Notes: generated by a model not told the origin, from the letters alone. A stretch of 64,000 bases of DNA from Thermostichus vulcanus str. 'Rupite' (GCF_022848905.1 NZ_JAFIRA010000005.1:6659-70658); one strand, 5' to 3'; shown: positions 34,801-44,381, counted from the stretch's first letter. Numbers and translations: made by a program.

Positions 34801-36213
34801 TTAAGATTGCTCCGAGTCGGTGGCGGCACTGACAAAGTCGGGATAAGCCACGTTGCCATGCTCGCCCACGTCCAAACCGGCGATCTCTTCTTCAGCACTG
34901 GTGCGCAAGCCAGTGATTGCCTTGAGGATGAGGAATAGGATCAAACAGGTGATGAAGGGCCAGAGGAAGTAAGCCAAAGCACCGATAATCTGCACTCCGA
35001 ATTGGCCCCAGGTGACATCCTCGGCATAGTTGGCATTGGCAAAGAAGGGGATCCCTGCCGCCAATACTCCCCAGATGCCGCAGGTGCCGTGTACCGAAAC
35101 CGCGCCCACCGGGTCATCAATTTTCAGCACCGTATCCAGAATCACCACAGAAATCACCACCAGGATCCCGGCGATGGAGCCGATGATCAACGCTCCCAAC
35201 GGATGAACGCTGTCGCAGGGAGCTGTAATACCCACCAAACCCGCCAGCACACCGTTCGCGGCAAAGGTCATATCCGGTTTACCAAAGTGGGCCCAGGAGG
35301 TAAACATTGCTCCAATCGCCCCGGCAGAAGCCGCCAGCAGGGTATTCATGGCAATCCAACCAATGTCGGTAGAAGCAGCGGTGGTAGAACCGGCGTTAAA
35401 CCCAATCCAGCCCAGGGTGAGAATGAACACCCCCAACATGCCCAGAGGCAGGTTGTGGCCCGGAATTGCTCGCGGTTCACCGTTGGGGCCGTACTTGCCA
35501 ATGCGAGGGCCCAGCACAATAGCACCCGCCAAAGCGGCAGCACCCCCCACCAAGTGCACCACACCAGAGCCAGCGTAGTCGATGTAGCCGAGGTTCTCTA
35601 ACCAGCCAGCTGTGTCGCCGTTGTAGTCTGCAAATAAACCATTCCAGCCCCAGCTCCCCGAGATGGGGTAAATCAGCCCAGAGATGATCACGGAATAAAT
35701 TAGATAGGCAGAAAACTTGGTACGCTCCGCCATTGCCCCGGAAACAATGGTAGCGGCTGTGGCTGCGAACACCATTTGAAAGACAAAGAACGTGAAGGGC
35801 CAGCCGCCTGCCTCATAGGCTTGTTGCCAGCCAAAGGCAAACCAACTGGTACCGAAGAAGCCGCCACTGTTGCCAAACATCAGACCAAACCCGAGGAACC
35901 AGAAGGCGCAACAGCCCATGCAGAAGTCCATCAAGTTTTTCATCATGATGTTGGCGGCATTCTTAGAACGGGTAAAGCCTGTCTCCACCATGGCGAAACC
36001 CGCCTGCATGAAGAACACCAAGGCTGCGGACACGATCGTCCAGACAATGTCAGCGTGGTACTGAACTTCGTCGGCCTCCTGGGCAAAGGCAGTTCCTTGG
36101 CTAAACAAAAACACCAACCCCCCGATCAGGGTGGCAGTCAGGCTCCACTTGGCTGGCCGCCAGAGCCACTGTGGCACTTGGCTTTTGAGCTTTTGGATCA
36201 TCGTCATAGTCAT
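34801..36213 (-). CDS. amt: Ammonium transporter (Amt family), second copy
   Basis: This 470-residue Amt protein is closely similar to its neighbour: signal segment to AFAQEAD, YHADIVWTIVSAALVFFMQAG..., FAGSGVVHLVGG-like segment (YAGSGVVHLVGGAAAL), and tail EEEIAGLDVGEHGNVAYPDF. I start at ATG 36213 (MTMTMIQK), preceded by AGGTGAG; an upstream extension to 36261 is open. It lies 170 bp downstream of glnB on the same strand, the usual glnK-amt order, and PII would block the channel when nitrogen is ample. No perfect NtcA box is seen in its own leader, so it may be read from the glnB promoter. Confidence 0.93.
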   Translation of the reverse strand: MTMTMIQKLKSQVPQWLWRPAKWSLTATLIGGLVFLFSQGTAFAQEADEVQYHADIVWTIVSAALVFFMQAGFAMVETGFTRSKNAANIMMKNLMDFCMGCCAFWFLGFGLMFGNSGGFFGTSWFAFGWQQAYEAGGWPFTFFVFQMVFAATAATIVSGAMAERTKFSAYLIYSVIISGLIYPISGSWGWNGLFADYNGDTAGWLENLGYIDYAGSGVVHLVGGAAALAGAIVLGPRIGKYGPNGEPRAIPGHNLPLGMLGVFILTLGWIGFNAGSTTAASTDIGWIAMNTLLAASAGAIGAMFTSWAHFGKPDMTFAANGVLAGLVGITAPCDSVHPLGALIIGSIAGILVVISVVILDTVLKIDDPVGAVSVHGTCGIWGVLAAGIPFFANANYAEDVTWGQFGVQIIGALAYFLWPFITCLILFLILKAITGLRTSAEEEIAGLDVGEHGNVAYPDFVSAATDSEQS

Positions 36214-36383
36214 GCTTTTCGACTCACCTAAAGTGACGGTACTTCTCACAACGCATTTCACAACGCATTACAGGGAAGGTTGGGCCAAAATCAGCCCACT
36301 GATACACCACAGCAAACTCACCCAAGGCTCGGGTCATCGACCCAAGCTTCTGGGACAACCCATCTGTAACCCATCTGTTTAGA

Positions 36384-36749
<366 letters not shown>

Positions 36750-36781
36750 CTAATTTCTAACACTGCTGACACCACCAAATT

Positions 36782-36795
36782 GTAAATCTAGATAC
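36782..36795 (-). promoter_or_regulatory. NtcA box of glnB
   Basis: GTA-AATCTAGA-TAC matches GTA-N8-TAC exactly. On the minus strand TAGAAA follows after 22 bp, a class II NtcA promoter layout, about 60 bp before the glnB start. Confidence 0.85.
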
Positions 36796-36909
36796 ATTTT
36801 TATCTTTTACTGAAGATGTTTAGCACTCTAAATTCCCTCTCGTCAAGGCCAAAAGGCTAAAGTTAAGCCACGCTAACCGGACAAAGGCTTGGGCCTTGGC
36901 TTGGGATCC

Positions 36910-38307
36910 CTATTCGTTGCTCCTTTGCTCCTGTTGAGAAGGTATGGTTTGCAACGATCCCAAGCTGGCTGTGATCAAAGCCACCGCTAGCCACCACAGC
37001 ATTTGAACCTGGGGGCGGTACCAGATGGTATCCACCAGCCCATGGGCCATCATGCCCACACAAGCAGCCAACCCTGCCGCCACCCACAGCCCTTGCGGAT
37101 CTCGGGATCCCAGAGCCAAACGCCATTGGCGCCAGCCGTGATCGAAGAGTACCAACAAAAACCAGGCAAAGGTCAGGGATCCGATGAAACCCGTTTCCAA
37201 GGTTAGCTCCAGGGGCACGGAGTAGGAGCCGAGGGCACTGAAGTTGCCTCGTTGGTAGAGGGGATAAACGCGGTTAAAGGCGACATTACCAGGGCCGATC
37301 CCCAGAATCGGAAAATCACGGATCATGTCCAACACCGCCGCCCAAACATTGATGCGAAAGTTATTGCTGGTATCGACCCGCCCCAAAAAGAGGCTCTGCA
37401 CCCGCAGTCGTAAGGGGCGTACCGTCAGGATCCCCAGCAGCAGAGCGGCTCCGCCTCCGGCAAACAGAGCGGGCAGAGTCCAGCGTCGCCACCGCCCTGG
37501 CAGATGGATGCTGTTCCATTGCACCAACAGCACCGCCATCGTGGCCACCATCACCAAAGCGCCAATCCAAGCGCCGCGACTGTAGGTGAGCAACAAACAG
37601 ATCAGGTTCACCAGGGTGATGAAGGTTGCCAGCAGCTTCGCCCCCCAACTGGGCCAGATCCAGGCCGCCCCCAGCCCCAGCGGGATGAGCGGGATCAAAT
37701 AGCCGCCGTAGAGATTGGGGTTGCGCAGATAGCTATACACCCGGGTTACACCGGCCAAGCCGGATTCCGGATCCACCCAGGTAGCCAGTTCCGCCGCCCC
37801 GTAAAAGTATTGCCGCAGGCCGTAGACTCCCATCACTAGGCTGACCAAAAGTAGGGATCCCACAACCCAATCCCGGCATCGAGGCTTTTGCAGCAGGCGA
37901 TGCAGCAACAAGTAGCCCGCCAGGTAGAGGGTCAGCTTCAGCCAGCCATCCCGCGCTGCATAGGGAACCGGAGAAAAAATCGTCGCCAGAGTAGCGATGC
38001 CCCAAAACAGGCCCAGGGGCAGATGGGCTGCCACCCAGGATGGGGTTTGCACCAGCCAACCCAAACCCAACATTGCCGCCATCACCAGCAGGATGAGGCC
38101 GAGGATCCCGGTGGAGGGTTGCGCCGAGAAGCCCCAGTAGAGCATGACCAATCCCAGGGCGATCCCGTCAGAAGTTTGTACCCATAGACTGTTTTTTCCC
38201 CAGTGCTGCAGGGATCCCGACAAACGACCTAAGACACTCCCCTGCCACCAAGCTTGGACATCAAAATCCCGCAGTAGGAAACCGCGCCACAGTTCCATTG
38301 CTCGTTC
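36910..38307 (-). CDS. ictB: IctB, O-antigen-ligase-family membrane protein
   Basis: This 465-residue protein with about 10 membrane helices matches IctB: ELATWVDPESG...RVYSYLRNPNL, LLTYSRGAWIG, DTSNNFRINVWAAVL, LGIGPGNVAFNRVYPLYQ and HGLVDTIWYRPQ. IctB was named for inorganic carbon accumulation in Synechococcus; it belongs to the Wzy/O-antigen ligase superfamily and its exact reaction is unsettled. I start at ATG 38307 (MERAMELWRG); a GTG at 38346 is in frame. It precedes glnB on the same strand with its own intervening promoter. Confidence 0.88.
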   Translation of the reverse strand, partial: ERAMELWRGFLLRDFDVQAWWQGSVLGRLSGSLQHWGKNSLWVQTSDGIALGLVMLYWGFSAQPSTGILGLILLVMAAMLGLGWLVQTPSWVAAHLPLGLFWGIATLATIFSPVPYAARDGWLKLTLYLAGYLLLHRLLQKPRCRDWVVGSLLLVSLVMGVYGLRQYFYGAAELATWVDPESGLAGVTRVYSYLRNPNLYGGYLIPLIPLGLGAAWIWPSWGAKLLATFITLVNLICLLLTYSRGAWIGALVMVATMAVLLVQWNSIHLPGRWRRWTLPALFAGGGAALLLGILTVRPLRLRVQSLFLGRVDTSNNFRINVWAAVLDMIRDFPILGIGPGNVAFNRVYPLYQRGNFSALGSYSVPLELTLETGFIGSLTFAWFLLVLFDHGWRQWRLALGSRDPQGLWVAAGLAACVGMMAHGLVDTIWYRPQVQMLWWLAVALITASLGSLQTIPSQQEQRSNE

Positions 38308-38487
38308 CATAGTCCTCCAGATCCTGCGAAGCAGGTATTCATACACCCCAAGTCACGTTCCGAGTCTAGATCTCCTGGGGTTAGGAGCGGTCATCTGGAT
38401 GTGGAAGGGATCCCTATGACTAACAAAAGGCTCGCACCGGACTATCCAGCCCCTGTGCGGCAGCTCTTTACGAAAACCAGCGTAAAG

Positions 38488-38508
38488 CCCCCGGTTTCTA
38501 ACCGGGGG
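38488..38508 (+). repeat. Left-end subterminal hairpin of the IS608-like element
   Basis: A 9-bp perfect stem with loop TCT is preceded by AAAG. It is identical to the right-end hairpin. Confidence 0.9.
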
Positions 38509-38652
38509 ATATAAGCGCACAGGCTGAATTGATTCAGCCGTGGTGTGGGTCGTTGATGTATTCCAACACCTTTCCAACCGAATGCCGATAATGCTTGTAC
38601 TCTGTCATGTAGATAACGGCGAAGCATCTACAGGAATAGTACAATAGCCCCC

Positions 38653-39825
38653 ATGAAACGGGTCACCACCACACTCAAGCTCAAGTTTCTTGATCTCAAC
38701 GCGGTCAAAGCAGAGATGTTTGCCCAGACGGTTTGGGCGACAACCGCACTGGCAAACGAGCTGCTGCGCATGAGTTCGAAGGAACGCAAAGCCTTGACCA
38801 CCGCCAAAGTGGTGACACCCCTCAAGTCTGCCCTCTCCAACCAGGTGATTCGTGTCCTGAAGGGGAAAGCCGGCCAGCGGGCTAAACACTTCAAGGTGTT
38901 CTGGCCAGAGGTCAACAACCAAAACTGGAAGCTGCACAAAGTAGGTAGCACCTACTCAGTGAGTTTTCCCACAATTCAGGGTGACAAGCGGGTTCCCCTT
39001 GAGGTTAGCAGTTCCTACTATGCCGAGCGTCTTGAGCGCATCCTGGCCGAGCAGGATTGTGAACGGGGAACCTTGAAGCTGATGCAAATACGTGGGGCTT
39101 GGTATGCCGTTCTGTCTATCACTTGGGAAGTTCCCGAAGTGAAGAGTACGGAGCGACTAGGTGTTGACCGTGGGCAGAACCGTTTGGCGGTGGCGGCCAC
39201 CCGTTGGGGTCGGGCGGTGTTTTTTGGGGGTGGAGAGGTAGCCTATCGTCGTCGTCGTTTCCAGAAGCGTCGTGCCCAGTTGCAACAGGCGGGTAAATAC
39301 CGAGCACTCAAGCGACTGGAGCGCAAAGAAGCCCGTTGGATGAGGGCAGTCAACCACACCGTTAGCCGCCGCATTGTACGGTTTGCCAATGCGGTAAATG
39401 CAGATGTGTGGATGGAAGACCTCTCAGGTATCCGCCAATCCAGACAGAGCCAGAAGGCTCGCTCTGATGCCGGGAAATCGCGCCATACCTGGTCGTACTA
39501 CGACTTGGAGTGGAAGGTTGCCTACAAGCTGGAAATGGCGGGCAGGACGCTGCATAAACGTCCTGCTGCCTACACATCCAAAACCGACCACAGGACAGGA
39601 TTGATTGGGAAAAGGAGTGGGCATTTGTTCACCGGGCAGGACGGGTATTGCTGTGATGCCGACTGGAATGCCGCAATGAACCTAGCCCAGTGGGACGGAT
39701 TCTCGTGTCCTCTGAGTCTAAAAGAAGCCGTATCTGTAATGGGTACGGTCGGCTCAGGGGATGGGGTAGTTGGCAATCCCCTGAACTCCATGAATCCCTC
39801 ACAGCTTCAAGCTGTGGGGAGCTAG
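38653..39825 (+). CDS. tnpB: TnpB-like RNA-guided nuclease of an IS608-like element
   Basis: This 390-residue TnpB carries the RuvC triad in ERLGVDRGQNRLAVA, VWMEDLSGI and CCDADWNAAMNLAQ. The zinc-finger segment between the last two is abnormal: usual TnpB has two CxxC pairs (TSxxCxxCG...CxxCG), while here it reads TSKTDHRTGLIGKRSGHLFT with no Cys. TnpB proteins use an RNA from the element's right end to cut sites next to the element's target motif. The right-end hairpin starts 11 bp after the stop. The start is ATG 38653; there is no GGATCC in the gene, unlike its surroundings. Whether it is active is not known. Confidence 0.9.
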   Translation: MKRVTTTLKLKFLDLNAVKAEMFAQTVWATTALANELLRMSSKERKALTTAKVVTPLKSALSNQVIRVLKGKAGQRAKHFKVFWPEVNNQNWKLHKVGSTYSVSFPTIQGDKRVPLEVSSSYYAERLERILAEQDCERGTLKLMQIRGAWYAVLSITWEVPEVKSTERLGVDRGQNRLAVAATRWGRAVFFGGGEVAYRRRRFQKRRAQLQQAGKYRALKRLERKEARWMRAVNHTVSRRIVRFANAVNADVWMEDLSGIRQSRQSQKARSDAGKSRHTWSYYDLEWKVAYKLEMAGRTLHKRPAAYTSKTDHRTGLIGKRSGHLFTGQDGYCCDADWNAAMNLAQWDGFSCPLSLKEAVSVMGTVGSGDGVVGNPLNSMNPSQLQAVGS

Positions 39826-39864
39826 AAGGGAGAATCCCCCGGTTTCTAACCGGGGGAGTGTCAA
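39700..39864 (+). ncRNA. Candidate TnpB guide (omega/re) RNA scaffold
   Basis: By analogy with other IS200/IS605 elements, the 3' part of tnpB and the right end should form the scaffold. Two hairpins are seen: CACAGC-TTCAA-GCTGTG (39800-39816) and the right-end hairpin (39836-39856). The guide would begin at 39865 (CTACGGCGACGCC...), which is host sequence. Extent is estimated. Confidence 0.45.
39836..39856 (+). repeat. Right-end subterminal hairpin of the IS608-like element
   Basis: The same 9-bp stem and TCT loop as the left end, preceded by GAAT and followed by GTGTCAA. Confidence 0.9.
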
Positions 39865-40837
39865 CTACGGCGACGCCACAGATAGCATCCACAATCAACC
39901 TCAGGGTTGGCCCAACTATCTCCAGCTAGGGCTAACTGAGGCTCATAGTCCTGCCCTAATTCAGGTGTTGCAGAGCCGTTCTTGGGAATGGGAGTTAGAC
40001 GATCCGGAAGAGGAGGAGTACGTAGCTTTTTGGGCTTCGATTCATGCTTGGCGAGCCTTAGGGCAACTGAGGGCAGAGGCGGCCATACCCGAACTGCTCC
40101 GGTTGATCGTGCTCTGCACGGCGCGAAGCGCCATCGAAGAGTCTGATCAGATCATCCTATCCAACGATTGGATTCAGGACTGGATAGGAGAAGAACTGCC
40201 GCTTGTATTGGGGTTAATTGGCCCGCCAGCGCTACCTCCTCTGCAGGAGCTGATTACCCAACAACTGCAAGAGTTTCGGAACACAACCTCACCAGACATC
40301 TATGGTTTCACCACGGCGCTAGATGCCCTGCAAGAGATCGCCACTGGCTGCAGAAGGTTCCCAAATACGAAGCTAGGGGTACCCCTGCCGCCAGCGGATC
40401 CAGCGGCTGCCTCTAAAGTTTTGGAGTTATTGCACGCTTGGTTGCAGCCTTATGCCGAGCAGGATTCTGAGATCAACGCCTGGCTCATCGCTGCCTTTTT
40501 AGAAATCCAGAAACGTTTGTCAACAGAACCCGCTTTACTGGTGGATGCACCGATCCTTAAAGTGATTGAGAAAGCCTTTGCTGATGAGTGTGTGGATCAC
40601 CAAATCTGCGGAGATTGGGAAGATCTACAGCTGGAACTGGGCTTGCTGACCTTTGAACAACTCTCGGCTGAGAAACAGGCCCAAGTCAAACAACAGGAAA
40701 AAAGAGAACGGTTGTTTCGTAAAGAATGGGCTGCTAGGAAACGCACTATGAAACAAGTTGAGAAAATAGGCTTTGGGTCTTCGACTCAATCCTCACAAAA
40801 GAAGAAGAAAACCAAAAAACGTCGCTGATGCAACCTT

Positions 40838-40867
40838 CCCCTAGAGGTGACTGAGAGCCTCTTGGGG
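40838..40867. terminator. Hairpin between convergent genes
   Basis: CCCCTAGAGG pairs with CCTCTTGGGG around a 10-nt loop. It has no clear T run, so termination is only possible. Confidence 0.4.
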
Positions 40868-40886
40868 AGCCAATCCCCCGTGCCCT

Positions 40887-41138
40887 TTAGGCGGCATAGA
40901 CGGCAGATTGGCCCTGGGCTCCCGTTACCCATTCAGACACAAGAGAGGAGCTTTGGGAAGCAGACGTAGCTAAGGACTCCGTCCCGCTGTCGCGATCAGC
41001 AGCAGGCTGTTGGTTTTCTCGATTCTGCGCTGTACAGTAGTGAATCTCGATACGAGTTGGGCGGCCCAACCCCAGGGCGGATCCCATGCAACGGGCCAAG
41101 ATCTGTACTTTAAACTCCAATTCGCTAATGCTTTCCAT
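40887..41138 (-). CDS. Small hypothetical protein, 83 aa
   Basis: I do not recognise this family. It starts MESISELEFKVQILARCMGS, continues with GLGRPTRIEIHYC, and ends in a Ser/Thr/Gln-rich low-complexity tail. The first 40 residues look conserved-type (amphipathic helix then strand). Start chosen at ATG 41138 instead of the TTG three codons upstream. It converges with the HEAT-like gene and is divergent from the M23 peptidase gene. Confidence 0.5.
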   Translation of the reverse strand: MESISELEFKVQILARCMGSALGLGRPTRIEIHYCTAQNRENQQPAADRDSGTESLATSASQSSSLVSEWVTGAQGQSAVYAA

Positions 41139-41526
41139 GGTTTTCAAGCCTTCAAATTTAATTCAGCAAAAAGAAAAAACCCAACAAAGCGGTAAATTCA
41201 CTGAGAACGAGATATTGCTACTTGCGTTGGTCGCGATATCTGTTCATGCCTTAAATCATAAAAGAAGGTTTATCTATCCTCCTCGGTGGGAATACAGAAT
41301 TTATTAGAATTTCTTGGCCTAGAGTGGCTTTGGCTCTATAAAGCTTGTGCAAAGCTATCACCTTTTCGGGGAGAAAAATGCGGCCTCCTTTATCCATTTT
41401 TAGTAAAGAGCAGCAGGAGTACAGGGATCCGCCCAGCTTCATCCTCAACTTTGCGCAGGGATCCCGGCTAAATTGCTTAGACAAGCGGCGCTGGCCTGCG
41501 CAAAATGGAGCCTAGGAGAAGTACGG
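41139..41526. other. Intergenic, 388 bp, with candidate promoter
   Basis: TTGGCC (41314-41319), 17 bp, TATAAA (41337-41342) is a good sigma-70-type promoter for the M23 gene. The rest is AT-rich and without recognisable genes. Confidence 0.4.
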
Positions 41527-42456
41527 ATGGTCTGGGGAGTGGTGGTGAAGAATTTTCCGGCTAATTTTCTGGCCAACTGGGGAAGGCTGGGATGGCTTTC
41601 CAGCTTTGGTTGGATGGTTTGCACAGGAGCGCTCTCGGCTGCGGCCAGCAACCCCCAGGTTCAGATTAGCCCGACGGATCCCCCGTTGGGATACACCGTT
41701 TCTGTACAGATCACGGCCCCACCGGAAACCTTGCTTCTGGATCAGCCCTGGGTCAACCTCACCCATCCCGATGGCACACAAGCCGCCTATCCAGCCTTCC
41801 CTGTGGCACCCAACCGTTGGCGCGCTTTGCTCCCCACGACCCCTTTGGATGCCCCTGGATCCCGTCAGGTTCAGATTCACGGCTTTGCCGAGGAGCCTAT
41901 CTTGCCCTTGTCCCTTCAGCCACGGGACTTTCCAGTCCAAAGCATTCGCCTGCCACCCGGAGCGAGTGTATGGGCTACAGAGGTGGAATGGGCCAAGGTG
42001 GAGGCCTTTCGTCAGCACATCAGCCCGGAAAAGTATTGGCAAGGGTATTTCCAACGTCCGGCCCAGGGCCCGGTGACCACCGTGTTTGGGGTGCGCCGCT
42101 ACTACAACGGCGAATTTGCGGAAGATTACTACCATCGCGGCATCGACTATGCCGGCCCTGTGGGAGCAGTGGTGGTGGCTCCGGCAGCTGGCCGGGTTGG
42201 GTTGGTCGGGTACGAGTCGGAGGGCTTTCGCATCCACGGCAATACCGTTGGCATCGATCACGGCCAGGGGGTAACCAGTCTGCTGCTGCACCTCAGCCGC
42301 ATTGATGTCCAGGAAGGGGACTGGGTGGAAGCGGGGCAGCCGGTTGGGGCCATTGGTGCTACCGGAACCGCGACTGGGCCTCACCTACACTGGGGGTTAT
42401 TCGTTCACAATCGTTCTGTGGATCCTGTGCCGTGGTTGCATTTGGCTATCGAGTAA
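41527..42456 (+). CDS. M23-family metallopeptidase (LytM/lysostaphin-type)
   Basis: This 309-residue exported protein has an N-terminal hydrophobic segment to about residue 40 (SAAAS), a beta-rich N-terminal domain, and an M23 domain at about 185-305 with zinc ligands in YYHRGIDYAG and GPHLHWGLF, plus GNTVGIDHG and GDWVEAGQPVGAIGATG. All catalytic residues are present, so it is likely an active peptidoglycan endopeptidase or a septal regulator. The ATG at 41527 has AGGAG eight bases upstream; an upstream in-frame extension to 41473 is possible. It precedes holA by 44 bp. Confidence 0.88.
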   Translation: MVWGVVVKNFPANFLANWGRLGWLSSFGWMVCTGALSAAASNPQVQISPTDPPLGYTVSVQITAPPETLLLDQPWVNLTHPDGTQAAYPAFPVAPNRWRALLPTTPLDAPGSRQVQIHGFAEEPILPLSLQPRDFPVQSIRLPPGASVWATEVEWAKVEAFRQHISPEKYWQGYFQRPAQGPVTTVFGVRRYYNGEFAEDYYHRGIDYAGPVGAVVVAPAAGRVGLVGYESEGFRIHGNTVGIDHGQGVTSLLLHLSRIDVQEGDWVEAGQPVGAIGATGTATGPHLHWGLFVHNRSVDPVPWLHLAIE

Positions 42457-42500
42457 CGGCCATCGAGTAACGGTTTGGGTTGACATCTGTTGGAAATACC

Positions 42501-43478
42501 GTGCCCGTCTATTTCTATTGGGGAGAAGATCACTACCGTCTTATGCAGGCGGTGCAACAGTTGCGGGAACAGGTGCTGGATCCCGATTGGGCCGCCTTCA
42601 ATTACGATCGCCTACCGCCGGAATCCACTATCACCGGACTCAACCAGGCCATGACCCCCCCTTTCGGAGCAGGGGCTCGCTTGGTTTGGTTGGAAGACAC
42701 CCATTTGACCCAACATTGCCCAGAGGACCTTTGGGAGGAAGTGGAGCGGACTTTGGCGCAGTTGCCCAGTACCACCCACCTGCTGTTGACCACCACCAGC
42801 AAACCAGATGGCCGCCTGAAATCCACCAAGATCCTAAAAAAAACGGCGATTGTGCGAGAGTTTCAACCCCTGGCCGCCTGGGATGAAGAAGGGATCCTCA
42901 AGCAGGTCCACTCTGAAGCCAGCCAACGGCATCTTAAGCTCAGCCCTGAAGCAGCCCAGAAATTGGCCGAGGCGGTAGGCAATGACTCCCGTCGCTTGGT
43001 GATGGAACTGGAAAAGTTGGCCCTCTTCACAGCCGGTTCAAGGGATCCGATTACGCCAGAGCAGATCGAAGCTTTAGTCCCAGCCAGTGCTTATAACAGC
43101 TTTCAATTGGCGGCCTGCCTACGCAAAGGGGACCTGGATCAAGCCCTGCTGATCTTGACCCATCTGCTGGATCAAAACGAGCCTGCCCTGAAGATTCTGG
43201 CGGTGTTGGTGGGCCAATTTCGCACATGGTTGTGGGTGCGGCTACTGCTGGATCAGGGGGAACGGGATCCCAAGGCCATTGCTCAAAAGGCGGAAATCGG
43301 CAACCCCAATCGGGTTTACTTCCTGCAGAAAGAAGTGGGATCCCTGAAAACGGTGACTTTGTTGAAAGTGATGCAGCAGCTTTTGCAACTGGAATATGAC
43401 CTCAAGCAAGGGCAGCCGGAACGGGGTGCCTTTCAGGAGGCGCTGATCCAAATTGTTGCCCTTCTCAAGGCAGCCTAA
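42501..43478 (+). CDS. holA: DNA polymerase III delta subunit
   Basis: This 325-residue clamp-loader subunit opens the beta clamp. It has the typical start MPVYFYWGEDHYRLMQAV, an AAA+-like N-terminal part, GARLVWLED, TTTSKPDGRLKSTKILKK, ALVPASAYNSFQLA and a C-terminal ILAVLVGQFRTWLWVRLL. I prefer GTG 42501; TTG 42480 is seven codons upstream. It follows the M23 peptidase gene closely and may be co-transcribed. As usual for delta subunits, no P-loop is present. Confidence 0.9.
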   Translation: MPVYFYWGEDHYRLMQAVQQLREQVLDPDWAAFNYDRLPPESTITGLNQAMTPPFGAGARLVWLEDTHLTQHCPEDLWEEVERTLAQLPSTTHLLLTTTSKPDGRLKSTKILKKTAIVREFQPLAAWDEEGILKQVHSEASQRHLKLSPEAAQKLAEAVGNDSRRLVMELEKLALFTAGSRDPITPEQIEALVPASAYNSFQLAACLRKGDLDQALLILTHLLDQNEPALKILAVLVGQFRTWLWVRLLLDQGERDPKAIAQKAEIGNPNRVYFLQKEVGSLKTVTLLKVMQQLLQLEYDLKQGQPERGAFQEALIQIVALLKAA

Positions 43479-43626
43479 TTGTTCGGATCCCTGCTGTGTT
43501 CACCTATCCCCTAGGTTTCAAAAGCAGCTCGGCCTCACCCAAACGCTACAGTAGTAGACATCTGACTCACCCACACCTCTAGCTATACCTTTACCGGTTG
43601 AGCTGTCCTTCAGGAGGTATCCTGCC

Positions 43627-44334
43627 ATGGTGATCACCGGTGAATTAACCCGTGACCCACTCCTTTCCCTTCCACCCTTAGAGAATGGGGATCACCTCAG
43701 CCGCGACGAGTTTGAGCGCCGCTATGCTGCCATGCCCCACTTGAGGAAAGCCGAACTGGTGGAAGGAGTGGTCTATATGGCATCACCCCTGAGAATGAGA
43801 AGTCATGGGGAACCCCACGGGGACTTGACAACTTGGCTGGGTGTTTACAAAGCATCAACACCAGGAATTGTGCTGGGCATTGAACCGACAGTCCGCTTGG
43901 ATCCGGATAATGAACCCCAGCCGGATGTCGTGTTGTTTGTGCCCGGTCGTCAAGCCTCGATTAACGCAGAAGACTACATCGAAGGATCCCCCGAACTGGT
44001 GGTAGAAGTCGCTGCCAGCAGTGCCGCACTGGATCTGCACGATAAAAAGCGGGCTTATCACCGCAATGGCGTACAGGACTATATCGTTTGGCGTACCTTG
44101 GAAGGCCAGTTGGATTGGTTCCAATGGGAATCTCAGGGCTACGTTGCCCAAGTCCCCGATGAACAGGGGATCCTGCGAAGCCGGGCTTTTCCGGGGTTGT
44201 GGTTGGCTCTACCCGCTTTGCTGGCTGGAGAATTGGGACGGGTCTTGTCGGTGTTGCAAGAAGGCCTGAAAACACCCGAACATGCAACCTGGGTTGAGGA
44301 ACTCCAGCGCCTTGGTCCATCCTCGCCAGCCTAG
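43627..44334 (+). CDS. Uma2-family (DUF820) nuclease-like protein
   Basis: This 235-residue Uma2 protein has ELVEGVVYMASPLRMRSHGEPH, QPDVVLFVPGRQ, SPELVVEVAASSAALDLHDKKRAYHRNGVQDYIVW, supplying the acidic, Glu and Lys residues of the PD-(D/E)XK core. Strong ribosome site AGGAGGT precedes ATG 43627. It is monocistronic, converging with cruA. The long variant with RSHGEPHGDL differs from the Uma2 at 180-818, so they are not recent duplicates. Confidence 0.85.
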   Translation: MVITGELTRDPLLSLPPLENGDHLSRDEFERRYAAMPHLRKAELVEGVVYMASPLRMRSHGEPHGDLTTWLGVYKASTPGIVLGIEPTVRLDPDNEPQPDVVLFVPGRQASINAEDYIEGSPELVVEVAASSAALDLHDKKRAYHRNGVQDYIVWRTLEGQLDWFQWESQGYVAQVPDEQGILRSRAFPGLWLALPALLAGELGRVLSVLQEGLKTPEHATWVEELQRLGPSSPA

Positions 44335-44381
44335 ACTCTTTCCTCGGCTTGGATCCAAGTTGGGCTTGGGTCTTGGGTCTT

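Larger units (their letters stand above)
38472..39864 (+). mobile_element. IS200/IS605-family element, IS608-like ends, tnpB only
   Basis: The ends match the IS608 scheme. Left: target/cleavage TTAC at 38468-38471, guide AAAG at 38484-38487, then hairpin CCCCCGGTT-TCT-AACCGGGGG (38488-38508). Right: guide GAAT at 39832-39835, the same hairpin at 39836-39856, then cleavage site TCAA at 39861-39864. There is no target duplication, as expected. Only tnpB lies inside, so movement needs a TnpA acting in trans. The boundaries are confirmed by the host gene: removing exactly this segment restores its reading frame. Confidence 0.9.
38416..40828 (+). pseudogene. HEAT/DUF1186-like gene split by an IS608-like insertion
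   Basis: Joining 38416-38471 to 39865-40828 gives one uninterrupted frame of 339 residues: MTNKRLAPDYPAPVRQLFT, then YGDATDSIHNQPQGWPNYL and on to a Lys-rich end SSQKKKKTKKRR. It resembles helical-repeat proteins of the DUF1186 type: WASIHAWRALGQLRAEAAIP, LPLVLGLIGPPALPPL and ICGDWEDLQLELGL. GGAAGGG precedes ATG 38416. The insertion lies within codon 19. A truncated protein could restart at GTG 39965 (287 residues). A 24-bp GC-rich palindromic segment (40109-40132) looks like an in-frame mini-repeat insertion. Function of the intact protein is unknown. Confidence 0.85.
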
